From an uncultured Eggerthellaceae bacterium (GTDB taxonomy: Bacteria; Actinomycetota; Coriobacteriia; Coriobacteriales; Eggerthellaceae), in NCBI GenBank assembly GCA_958454405.1, contig CAUEBO010000005.1, positions 34,561-98,560 on the forward strand: DNA of 64,000 bases. The letters run 5' to 3'. This document shows, one piece after another, positions 8,645 to 17,200 of the stretch; the stretch's first letter is position 1; each line of letters opens with the position of its first letter. Made by a program: the position numbers and the translations under genes. The notes under the pieces were generated by a model that did no database searches, was not told the origin of the DNA, and was given only the letters and a program-made list of their open reading frames with translations.

Positions 8645-8784
8645 TGGCATGAAAACCGAGGTTGGTAAATATGAGCTTGGGCTAACTACCGTTCAGAAAA
8701 AGCCGACCAGGCCTTTTGTTGATACTCGGTCGATCACGACTGGTTTTGCACTACGATTATTTACCAACCTCGGTTTTCGTGCCA
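8645..8784. repeat. MITE-like inverted-repeat element
   Basis: Two 26-bp arms (8645-8670 and 8759-8784) are inverted copies with one mismatch; the core of each is ACCGAGGTTGGTAAAT or its complement. They enclose 88 bp that also contains a small internal hairpin with A and T runs. Weaker similarity extends another 10-15 bp outward. No open reading frame or transposase is inside. It could be a non-autonomous mobile element or an unusually long bidirectional terminator for the convergent reductase and xth genes. Confidence 0.6.
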
Positions 8785-8813
8785 GATTCCGCAGCACGCC
8801 TCCGCAGCCTGCG

Positions 8814-9671
8814 TTACAGCGCCAGCTCCACCCCCACCGGGCAGTGATCGCTGCCGTACACCTCGTCGTAGATGCACGCGCTCTCTATTTTCGGTGCCAG
8901 CTCGTCGCTGACCAGGAAGTAGTCGATGCGCCACCCCGCGTTCGTCTGTCGGGCCTTGAAGCGGTAGCTCCACCACGAGTACGCGCCGGTCACGTCCGGG
9001 TGCAGATGGCGGAACGAGTCGGTGAACCCGGCGTCCAGCAGTTTGCCGAACATGCCGCGCTCCTCGTCGGAGAACCCCGCCTTGCCGCGGTTCGGGCCCG
9101 GGTTCTTCAGGTCGATCTCCTGATGCGCCACGTTGAAGTCGCCGCACATCACGACCGGCTTCGGCGCGGCCGTCTCGCCCGGTTGCGTGCGCGGCAGCTC
9201 GGAGATGGCCACGTGCCCCTCTCCCGGCGCCGGCCGCTCCACCGGCACGCCAGCGGGCAGCACGCCTTCCTCAAGCCCCTTGCAGAAATCACGGAACGCG
9301 TCGTCCCACTCCATGCGGTGCGCGATGCGCGCAAGCTCGTTCTGCGCGTTCGGCGTGTACACGTCCACGAACCAGAACTGCGGGAACTCCAGCGCCACGA
9401 TGCGGCCCTCGGCGTCCAGGTAGTCGCTGCCCAAGCCGTGCAGCACTTGCAGCGGCTCCTCCTTGCAGAACACGGCCGTGCCCGAATAGCCCTTCTTCTC
9501 CGCGTAGCTCCAGTACTCGCGGTACTGGGGCAGGTCGAGCGTGGCCTGGCCCTCCTGCAGCTTCGTTTCCTGCAGGGCCACGATGTCGGCGTCGAGCTCG
9601 CACACAATGTCCTCGAAGCCCTTCTTGAGCACGGCGCGCAAGCCGTTCACGTTCCACGAGATGAAGCGCAT
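8814..9671 (-). CDS. xth: Exodeoxyribonuclease III (AP endonuclease)
   Basis: 285 residues; ATG at 9671-9669 is chosen over the ATG two codons earlier because the AAAGGA ribosome site would touch the earlier one. The enzyme cleaves at abasic sites and digests 3' ends of duplex DNA in base-excision repair. Motifs are complete: MRFISWNVNGLR (metal-binding Asn), LQETKL (catalytic Glu), VYTPNA, CGDFNVAH (Asp and Asn), GWRIDYFLVS and the terminal SDHCPV (Asp-His). Compared with typical ExoIII of about 255-270 residues there is an insertion of roughly 25-30 residues, rich in Pro, Gly and Ala, before the CGDFN motif. The gene stands alone, convergent with the upstream reductase across the inverted-repeat element. 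Confidence 0.95.
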   Translation of the reverse strand: MRFISWNVNGLRAVLKKGFEDIVCELDADIVALQETKLQEGQATLDLPQYREYWSYAEKKGYSGTAVFCKEEPLQVLHGLGSDYLDAEGRIVALEFPQFWFVDVYTPNAQNELARIAHRMEWDDAFRDFCKGLEEGVLPAGVPVERPAPGEGHVAISELPRTQPGETAAPKPVVMCGDFNVAHQEIDLKNPGPNRGKAGFSDEERGMFGKLLDAGFTDSFRHLHPDVTGAYSWWSYRFKARQTNAGWRIDYFLVSDELAPKIESACIYDEVYGSDHCPVGVELAL

Positions 9672-9855
9672 GGGCATCCTTTCGGTCGAACCGCTTTCTC
9701 GGCTGTCGGCATCGGCGTCGGCGCCCCGCCCTCGCCGCACGTCGACATCGCGCCTCTTGGCCGACGCCGCAACGCGGCCATTATACCGCGAGAAAGCGGC
9801 GTGCAGCCTGCAAGGGCCCTCGGCAACCCTAGCCCCCAGCTCGACCGAACGGCAA

Positions 9856-9888
9856 CGGGGCCGCGACCCGTTCGGGATCGCGGCCCCG
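9856..9888 (-). terminator. Terminator-like hairpin after the reductase at 9921-11582
   Basis: An 11-bp perfect stem (CGGGGCCGCGA / TCGCGGCCCCG) contains an inner CCCG-CGGG stem and lies 32 bp after the reductase stop codon. The trailing T-run on the minus strand is weak. Confidence 0.65.
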
Positions 9889-9920
9889 GGGAGGGAGGCG
9901 CGGCGCATGGAGCAATGCGG

Positions 9921-11582
9921 CTACGACTGCTTCACGATGTCCTCGATGGCAAGGCGGGCCGTGATGATGGCGCGCGACGAGGGAACGCCCGGAATGGACA
10001 TGGGCTGCACCAGGCCGGCGAACCAGCGGCCGCCCGAATTGTTGCCGCAGGCGTACAACCCCGGAATGACCTCGCCTTCCGTGTCGAGCACCTGGGCGTT
10101 CAGGTTGATGGATATCCCGCTCAGGCACGAGAGCGAGAACGCCCGGCGCGGCACCGCGTAGTACGGCGGCGTGTCGATGGGGAACAGGTACGAGCCCGGC
10201 TTCCCGTAGTCCTCGTCCGAGCCCTTGGCGGCAAGCTCGTTGTAGCGGTCGACGGTCGCCCGCAGCGCGTCGGCTGAGATGCCGGCTTGCTCGGCGACGT
10301 CCTCGATCGTGTCGCCGCGGTACATCGAACCGAGGCGGACGTAGGCTTCCAGGATCGCGTCGTAATCGCTCATGCCCGCAGTGTCCACGCCCTGCTCGGC
10401 CAGGTACTCCAAAAACGGCGGCGCCGTGGCCTCAGGGCTGGGGAACGACCGGTACAGGCCCTCTCCCATCTGGGGCTGGTACGTCTCGTAGTTGCCGTCG
10501 AAGATGTCGAAGTGCATGCAGTCGGGCTGGGCGGCGTCCTGCATGGGCACGTACCCGTATTGGACGTCCTCGTTGTTGAAGCGCTCGCCGTCCTTGTTCA
10601 CCTTGAGCCACGGTATGCCGGCGCCGAAGACCTGCTGGAGCGTGCCGTCGATCAGGTCGTAGTGGATGTTCGTGCAGTGCGGCTTGCGGTCCATGGCGGC
10701 GCCGACCCACAGGGCGATGAGCTCGCCGTCGCCGGTGTTCAAGGGCGGCTCGACCGCGCTGCTGTAGCCTTCGGCATGCGGCAGGAATTCGGCGCGCATC
10801 TCGGGATTGTTGCCGTAGTCGCCGGCGCAGAGCACCACGCCCTTCGACGCGACCGCCTTCACGTAGTCGCCGTCCTCGTTCTGCGCGACGACCGCCGTCA
10901 CGCGACTGCCCTCTTCGCGCACCAACTGGACGGCCGGCGTGCTGTAGCGGAAACGCACGCCCAAGTCCTCCGCCTTTCGAGCCAGGATGGGCATGGCCGA
11001 GATCATGTCGAACATCCCCATGATGGGTTGGGGCTCCGTCCAATCCCACGCCGGCGGATCGATTTCCTCGGCGGTGAAATGCCCGCAAAGCCAATCGAAG
11101 TCGGAGCCGCTCCTGTCACGCCACAGCTCGATGAACCGGCGGTCGGGAAGGTTCGTGCTGTTCTTCATGTAGTCGCTTATGAGCTCGTCGACGTCGTACT
11201 TGTCGGGCGCCCCTTGGGCAACCTGCTCCTTGGTGGCGTACGTGGCCACGCCGGTGGCATAGTTGAACACCTCGGAATGCTTTTGCAGCACCACGGCATC
11301 AAGGCCGGCTTCCGCCGCCGCCATGGCCGCGCAGCACCCGGCGATGCCAGCACCGACGATGACCACTTCCGCTTCGATCGTTTCGGCTATCTGGTCGTCC
11401 GCTATGGGATCGGGCACCCGCTCCCAAACAGGAACCTCCGTCGTGCCCTTCGCCGATCCGGCAGAGCCGCCGTTCGCCTGTCCCGGCGACGAGCAGCCCA
11501 GCATGCCGCCGCCCACGGCCGCCGCCGAAGCCACGCCGAGCCCGGCGAGAAACCCCCTGCGCGTAATCCCCGTGCGTTCCAT
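9921..11582 (-). CDS. Tat-exported FAD-dependent reductase (fumarate reductase/flavocytochrome c type)
   Basis: 553 residues, start ATG at 11582-11580 with AAAGGAGAGGG upstream. The signal has ITRRGFLAGLG (twin arginine) and then a lipobox-like MLGC. The FAD-binding motif VVIVGAGIAGCCAAMAAAEAG lies near residue 80, and the C-terminal flavin-binding part contains YACGNNSGGRWFAG. No haem-binding CxxCH is present. It is a paralogue of the reductase at 6720-8363 along its length, but the region after NTGDG and the substrate-side residues differ, so the substrates probably differ too. It is transcribed divergently from a membrane LuxR gene, and a perfect 10-bp inverted repeat sits between them. 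Its function is reduction of an unknown extracytoplasmic acceptor, by inference from the family. Confidence 0.9.
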   Translation of the reverse strand: MERTGITRRGFLAGLGVASAAAVGGGMLGCSSPGQANGGSAGSAKGTTEVPVWERVPDPIADDQIAETIEAEVVIVGAGIAGCCAAMAAAEAGLDAVVLQKHSEVFNYATGVATYATKEQVAQGAPDKYDVDELISDYMKNSTNLPDRRFIELWRDRSGSDFDWLCGHFTAEEIDPPAWDWTEPQPIMGMFDMISAMPILARKAEDLGVRFRYSTPAVQLVREEGSRVTAVVAQNEDGDYVKAVASKGVVLCAGDYGNNPEMRAEFLPHAEGYSSAVEPPLNTGDGELIALWVGAAMDRKPHCTNIHYDLIDGTLQQVFGAGIPWLKVNKDGERFNNEDVQYGYVPMQDAAQPDCMHFDIFDGNYETYQPQMGEGLYRSFPSPEATAPPFLEYLAEQGVDTAGMSDYDAILEAYVRLGSMYRGDTIEDVAEQAGISADALRATVDRYNELAAKGSDEDYGKPGSYLFPIDTPPYYAVPRRAFSLSCLSGISINLNAQVLDTEGEVIPGLYACGNNSGGRWFAGLVQPMSIPGVPSSRAIITARLAIEDIVKQS

Positions 11583-11683
11583 GTCCCTCTCCTTTCGCGT
11601 TGGTTCGTGCTGAAACGCCTTCCACCATGCACGACGCCGCCGCAAAGCGCTTCACCCCAGCCAGCCAAAACCCGGTCTCGGAC

Positions 11684-11708
11684 GAATTCACCCGAGCGGG
11701 GTGAATTC
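11684..11708. promoter_or_regulatory. Perfect inverted repeat in the divergent reductase/LuxR promoter region
   Basis: GAATTCACCC-gagcg-GGGTGAATTC, 10-bp arms with a 5-bp spacer. A further half-site-like TTCACCCC lies at 11651-11658, on the reductase side. Position and form suggest the operator of the adjacent LuxR regulator, controlling the reductase, itself, or both. Confidence 0.6.
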
Positions 11709-11815
11709 CACGAACCTGCAACAAAAGGGGATTCCGGGCGAAGAAGACTCTAGTATGCTTGCCAAACAACGAGGACGCCGAACAAGAGGGCCGCGCGGCG
11801 ATGGGAGGGACCGAC

Positions 11816-13348
11816 ATGAAGCAGCGCACGCTGCCGTTGCTGAATTCCACCGAGGACCGCAGCCGCCTGTGGCGAAACTTCGTCGAATCCCTGCGAAGCT
11901 ACCCGCTCGTCGGCATGGGGTTCTGCCTGTGGTGGACGTGGATCATCCTCATCTACCAGAGCACGTCGATACTGCCCTCCGTCCAAGAAGGCGGTTTGCT
12001 GGTGCCCGCCTCCATCGGGCCCCTTTCCGTCATCGCCGTCACGCTCCTATGCGTCGCCGGGCTGTATTACCGCACGCGCTTCACACTGAAAGGGCCCGCG
12101 TACTTCGCCCTGATCGCAATCTGCATGACGTTCGGAGGCGTCTTGACCGTCCTGTGGCGCGCGACGGCGCTTGAAGCCGGAGCGCTCGGGCTGGTCCTGT
12201 ACGCGCTGTCCTCGCTGGCCATCGGTTGCAGCTCCGCGTTCATGTACATCGAGTACAACCGCGTGTTCGGATGGCTTGGCATGCTGAAGACGCTGTTCTT
12301 CAGCATCGTGTCGCTGCTGTGCAGCACCTGCATCATCACCGCCCTTTCGTTCTCGCCGACCGTCGTGCTCTATGCGTTCTTCATCGCCTCGCCCGGCCTG
12401 ATGGCCCTCATGCTCTACCGCACCGTGCGGGCGAAATTCCCTGCCCGGGCCTATGCGGAGCACGGCAACGAGTCCAAGCTGTACATACCGGTGAAGTTCA
12501 TCGCCACGTCGTTCATGGAAGGATTGTCGTTCGGCCTCATGTTCGGAGGCCTGGTGGTCGACGGGAGCCTCGTCCTGCATCCCGGCATCACCCTGGCCGG
12601 ACACCTGCTGACCGTTGCGCTGCTGGTGGCCAGCACGTTCTTCTTCAAGCTCGATTTCAACCGTCTGATGTACCAGATAGGATTCCCGCTGATGGCGTTC
12701 GGGTTCCTGCTCATCAGCTGCCTTCCCGACACCATGGTGGCGGGCGGCATCGCCCAGCATATCGGCTTCGGCTTCATCGACCTGATGCTGTGGGGCCTTG
12801 GATCCTACCTCATCAAGAACGCCGGCCTGCCCGCGATCTGGATCACCGCCTGTCCCAGCGGCGCGCTGTTCACCGGCCTGAGCCTGGGAAGCGTGTTCGG
12901 ATCGTTCGTCATCCAAGGGCTGAGCCCCGACGGCCTGCAAGGATTCGCCAGCGTATACGCGTTCTTGCTCGTGCTCGTCGCCCTGTTCCTTTCGAACAAC
13001 AAGAACCTTGAATACGGCTGGGGCACCATAAAACCCGGCACCAGCGGGGCGCGGGATGACGCGCTGCGCCGCTGCTGCGCCTACCTGTCGAACGAGCACG
13101 GCCTGACGCCGCGAGAAGGAGACGTGCTGTTCCTTTTGGCGCAGGGCAAAAGCAGAAAAGCAGTCGCCCAAGAGCTGTACGTGTCGGAGAACACCGTCAA
13201 AACACACGTCCGCAACGCGTACCGCAAGCTGTTCGTGCAGTCCCACGAAGACGTGCTGGAGCTGATAGAGCAGACGAAGCGCCTGCTTGACGCGGAGGAA
13301 AGCGCCGAAGCCGACGACGGCGATCCTGCGCAAGGGCGGCGTCCTTGA
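11816..13348 (+). CDS. Membrane-bound LuxR-family transcriptional regulator
   Basis: 510 residues; ATG 11816 is chosen because GGGAGGG lies just upstream, while earlier in-frame starts lack one. Residues about 25-400 contain around twelve hydrophobic segments (for example LVGMGFCLWWTWIILIY near residue 30). The C-terminal LuxR/GerE domain begins at about residue 423 (HGLTPREGDVLFLLAQGKS), with the recognition helix ENTVKTHVRNAYRKLFV. It is divergent from the Tat reductase at 9921-11582, sharing a 233-bp upstream region with a perfect inverted repeat, so it is the likely regulator of that gene. A -10-like TAGTAT is at 11751-11756. It has the same domain plan as the other two regulators but little visible identity outside the helix-turn-helix. 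Confidence 0.9.
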   Translation: MKQRTLPLLNSTEDRSRLWRNFVESLRSYPLVGMGFCLWWTWIILIYQSTSILPSVQEGGLLVPASIGPLSVIAVTLLCVAGLYYRTRFTLKGPAYFALIAICMTFGGVLTVLWRATALEAGALGLVLYALSSLAIGCSSAFMYIEYNRVFGWLGMLKTLFFSIVSLLCSTCIITALSFSPTVVLYAFFIASPGLMALMLYRTVRAKFPARAYAEHGNESKLYIPVKFIATSFMEGLSFGLMFGGLVVDGSLVLHPGITLAGHLLTVALLVASTFFFKLDFNRLMYQIGFPLMAFGFLLISCLPDTMVAGGIAQHIGFGFIDLMLWGLGSYLIKNAGLPAIWITACPSGALFTGLSLGSVFGSFVIQGLSPDGLQGFASVYAFLLVLVALFLSNNKNLEYGWGTIKPGTSGARDDALRRCCAYLSNEHGLTPREGDVLFLLAQGKSRKAVAQELYVSENTVKTHVRNAYRKLFVQSHEDVLELIEQTKRLLDAEESAEADDGDPAQGRRP

Positions 13349-13396
13349 AGGATCGGTTGCGACGCGAGCCGCTGATGCAAGCCGAGGATGCGGGCC

Positions 13397-13867
13397 CTAC
13401 TTGTGGTACGGCTCGCCGCGGGATATCTTCTGGGCGCGGTACAGCTGCTCCAGCAGCACCACGCGCGCCAGGTTGTGCGGCAGGGTGACGGGTCCGAACG
13501 ACAGCGTCTCGTCGGCGCGGTCGCGCACGGCCCGGCTCACGCCGTCGGAGCCGCCGATGACGAAGGCGATGTCGCTTTTTCCGTCCAGCTTCAGCGCATC
13601 GAGGCGCTGCGAGAAGCTCTCGCTCGAACGCTGCGTGCCGTCGATGGCCAACAGCACGACATGCGAGGAGGCGGGCAGCGCGGACACGATGGCGGCGCCC
13701 TCCTTGTCGCGCGAAGCGTCCACCCCGCCGGCACGGGCCGGGTCGACGTCGGCGATCTCGCGCACCGCGGTCTTGGCGTACGGCTGCAGGCGCTTGAGGT
13801 ACTCCGCGCAAGCATCGGCCCAGAACCGCTCCTTCAGCTTGCCAACCGCGACGATCGTGAATTTCAT
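13397..13867 (-). CDS. rlmH: 23S rRNA (pseudouridine(1915)-N(3))-methyltransferase
   Basis: 156 residues, start ATG at 13867-13865 with GGAAAGG upstream. RlmH is a SPOUT-class enzyme that methylates pseudouridine 1915 in helix 69 of 23S rRNA using S-adenosylmethionine. The sequence starts MKFTIVAVGKLKE and has the family hallmarks LLAIDGTQ, the trefoil-knot SAM-binding FVIGGSDGVS, LSFGPVTLPHNLAR and the C-terminal QLYRAQKISRGEPYHK. Length is exactly that of the family. In many bacteria rlmH lies near the replication origin, which agrees with the parS site 11 kb away. It is convergent with the preceding LuxR gene and has no operon partner. Confidence 0.97.
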   Translation of the reverse strand: MKFTIVAVGKLKERFWADACAEYLKRLQPYAKTAVREIADVDPARAGGVDASRDKEGAAIVSALPASSHVVLLAIDGTQRSSESFSQRLDALKLDGKSDIAFVIGGSDGVSRAVRDRADETLSFGPVTLPHNLARVVLLEQLYRAQKISRGEPYHK

Positions 13868-14257
13868 GCCCGCGCCTTTCCATTGCCAGCCGGGCCGTCC
13901 CCGGATGCGCCGCCCGCCGAGCCCGCGCCGGATGCCCAGCTCCACGACGCACGTTGCCATCGACCTGCCACGCGATGCCCGCACATCCTCTGGCGGATCG
14001 CACGGCACCCGCGTCGTCTGCGTACCGGTAGCAGGATACCGCAACGTGCACGGGTGAGCGCGCGGAAAACCGCGGCGGAGCGCTTTTTGCGAAACCACCC
14101 TCGAAATCACAGGACCCTGCAGCGCAGACGAAACCAACAGGGCCGATCCCGGAGAGCTTCCGGAATCGGCCCTTGCTACAGGCTGGGCTGCTGGTTCTGG
14201 CGAATGCGTCCGAGATTCAACCCGGATCAATGAGCACGCCAGCCCCTTTTCTGCAAG
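13868..14257. other. Gene-free stretch upstream of rlmH
   Basis: 390 bp separate rlmH from the end of the giant surface gene. The only clear element is the terminator at 14139-14174. The rlmH promoter must lie here, but no good -10/-35 pair is visible. Confidence 0.5.
14139..14174 (-). terminator. Terminator at the end of the surface-protein block
   Basis: The stem AGGGCCGATCCCGG / CCGGAATCGGCCCT has about 13 of 14 pairs and lies 84 bp after the stop of the 2095-residue protein, followed on the minus strand by TGTTGGTTT. It would end transcription of the whole block. Confidence 0.8.
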
Positions 14258-17200
14258 CTACCTGCGCTTTTTGCGCAGCGTGAACGCCACGGCCACAGCC
14301 GAGGCCACCAGCACGGCGCCCAACAGCAGCACGAGGCCCGACTCCAACGGGTCGCCGGTCGCCGCGGCGAGGTTGTCGGTGGAAAGCCGTACCGGATCTC
14401 CGGGCTCGGCCGGCGCGCTTCCGTCGGGCTCGGCCGGAGGCGTGGCCGACTGGGTGTACAGCAGGTCGAACACCGAGAAGCGGTCGCTCTCCGCCAGCAG
14501 CGCGCCGTTGCGAACCGCCGCATCGAGCAGCGTGGCCGTCACGGCGCCGCCTTCTTCGTGGGCGCGGGAAAGGGCCATGCCCTTCATGTCTTCCGGCAAT
14601 CCGTCCAGCGAGAACGCCAGCTCCACGGGCCGCGGCAGCACCGTCACCGCCGTCGAATCGACCAGGTTCCCGCCCTTGTACGTCGACTGCTCGACGCGCA
14701 CGTCCACATAGCGTCCATGCTCCCACACGTCGCGAACCCCGGCGAGAGCGGAGGCGGCTTCGGTCCCGATTTCCTCTTCGGCACGCTCATACGCCGTCAG
14801 CTTCACGCGCAACAGGTCGATCCTGCCCGCCTGGAAATCGGCGACGTCCTGGCCGTCTATGGCGTACAGCAGCCGCGCGCGGCCCGCGTCGCCCAACGCC
14901 AGCGCCGGGGCATCCGCGTCGGCCTCGACTGCAACCTCGATGCCAGGGACCATGCCCAACAGCTCGTGCAACCGGTCGGCGGCGGCGTCGGGCACCTTGG
15001 CACGCACGTCTTCAGCCATGGCCTCGAAGTCACGCTTGATGTCGAGCACCGAATTCGCATCCTCTTCGCTCAAGGGGCCTTCGATCCCATCGAGCCGGCC
15101 CACCTCCTTCGCCATTCCATCCTGGTCCAGCTTGGCGAACGCCACGTGCAGCGTGCGCGGCGAATCGTCGCGCAACTCGTAGACCCCCGAGCGACCTGCC
15201 AGATCGAGCTCGAGATCGGCCGTGACGTCCGCACCGTCCAGCAGCACCTGGCTAATGCCGTACCCGTACTCTGCGACGACGGAAACCCGCAGCCCCGCGA
15301 CGGGGTCCACCAGTCCTTCAGGATCGACGATGCCGCCCGACGAGGCGCTGACGGACAGCAGCTGCGACTCGGGAACGGTCACCTCCACGTCGCACGTGTC
15401 CGTGAAACCGCCATCGCTGGTGGTGGCGGTCACCGTCGCCGAACCCGCGGACAGGGCGTGCACGGTGCCGTCCTCGTCCACCGAAGCGACCGACGGATCG
15501 CTCGACGACCACGACACGCTCTTGTCGGCGGCGTCGTCCGGGGAAACCGTGGCCGTCAACTGCCGTGAAGAACCGCGGTCCAACGCGAGCGAGTTCTTGT
15601 CCAGCGACACGCCGGTCACGCCCTTGCCCAACCACACGCGCACGTCGCGCGCGGGCGTCGTGAACGTGGCGACGGCCTTCCCGGAAGCATCGTCGGCCAG
15701 GGCCACCTCGCCGCAATCGACGCTCGTCCACACCTCGCCCTCGGCGTCCCAATCGCGCGCTTGGCACACCAGCACGTCGCCCTCGCGCAGAGCGCGGTCG
15801 AACGTGACCACCGCCTGCTCGCCTCCCAGGCACAGCGCGGCATCGCCCAGCGGGTTGTCCTTGGCTATGCGCGCCGCGCCGCCCACGGCACCGGCGTCCA
15901 GCGCGGAGCCGTCGGACGCCAGCGCCGTCACCGTAAAGGACTGGCGGGTGCCTTCGTCCATAGCGGGCAGGCGCCACTGCGTGTCCGCACCCTCCTGCAG
16001 ATAGTAGGTTTGCACAGAATCTCCCTTCTTGTTGGCGGCGATGCCAACGCCTCCGTCCACCACGTCGATGGAGCCGCCGCCGATGGCTGCGAACGATCCG
16101 TCGTAGCCCAGGCTGGTGCTCGCGTTGCCCAGAGCCACCACCGCGTACTTGTCGGACGCGTCGTGCGCGATGACGCCGCCCGTCATGAGCAGCGAGCCCC
16201 ACAGGTTGAGCGTGTTCACCCCGCCGTGCGAAAGCAGCTTGCCGGACGAAAGCGTGAGGTTCTTGCACCATACGGCGGGGAAGAGCGCCGACGTATGGTC
16301 GCGATAGCCTTCGACGAGGGCGTCGTCGCCCGACACGGAAACCGTCGCCTGCAGCGCGTACACGGCGGAATCCTGCGCGCTCTGCACCGTCGCGCCCGAC
16401 ACCGTCACGTCGCCCGTGCCCGTATCCGCGTTCCTGATGCCGCAGCCCGACGGACCCGACCCCGAGGTCACCACGCACGAAGCGCCCTCGGCCCCGGTCT
16501 TCGTCAGCACGATGTCGCCCGTTTGGCAGTAGATGCCGCAGCCGCTTTCCGCCGCGCAGTCGCCGCCTTCGATGCGACTGTCCTGCACCGTGAGGTTCCC
16601 CGTGCTGGGCACGAAGCCCGACGCGGTCCCGTACTTGGACGTGTCCACCCCGTGGCCGCCGCGACCGGCAGCGCCGTCGCGCGCGTCGCCCGCGAACACC
16701 TGGGAGTTCGTCACGGTCACATCGCCCGCAACCGTGGCGATGCCGGCGCCGCCCTCGGCACGGCCCGAGCCCGCCGTGAGCGTGCTGCTCTCTACGGTGA
16801 GCGAGGCGCCCGTGTTGTCGGGCCCGCCGACGAAGTACGCGGCGAATCCGCCTCGATCGGCTTCGCTGTCGCCACCCACCAGCTCGCAGCCGCTGACCAG
16901 CGTGCTGCCCGACGTCCGGTTGACCCAGTCCACCGCGGCACCGCCCGCCTTCTCCCGGCTTGCGCCGGCATGCACGGTGGAGTCGCGCAGCTCCACGCCG
17001 CCCTGCACGCCGCCCACGCCGAAGCGGCCCGCCAAGCTGCCGGACGCTCCGCTGACCAGGCGCGATCCGCTCACCTTCACCGAACCCGATACGTTGTCGA
17101 TGGCGCACCCGCCGCTCGTGGTGCCGTCCGAGCCCGTCAGCTCAGCGTCGACTGCCTCCACGTTGCCGCCGGTCGCCAGCACGGCGTAGCCGCCCTTGCC

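Larger units (their letters stand above)
8364..8813. other. Gene-free stretch between convergent genes
   Basis: It holds a strong terminator at 8418-8454, an 18-bp perfect palindrome GGCCGCGCATGCGCGGCC at 8520-8537, and a 140-bp inverted-repeat element at 8645-8784. I see no convincing gene. Confidence 0.6.
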
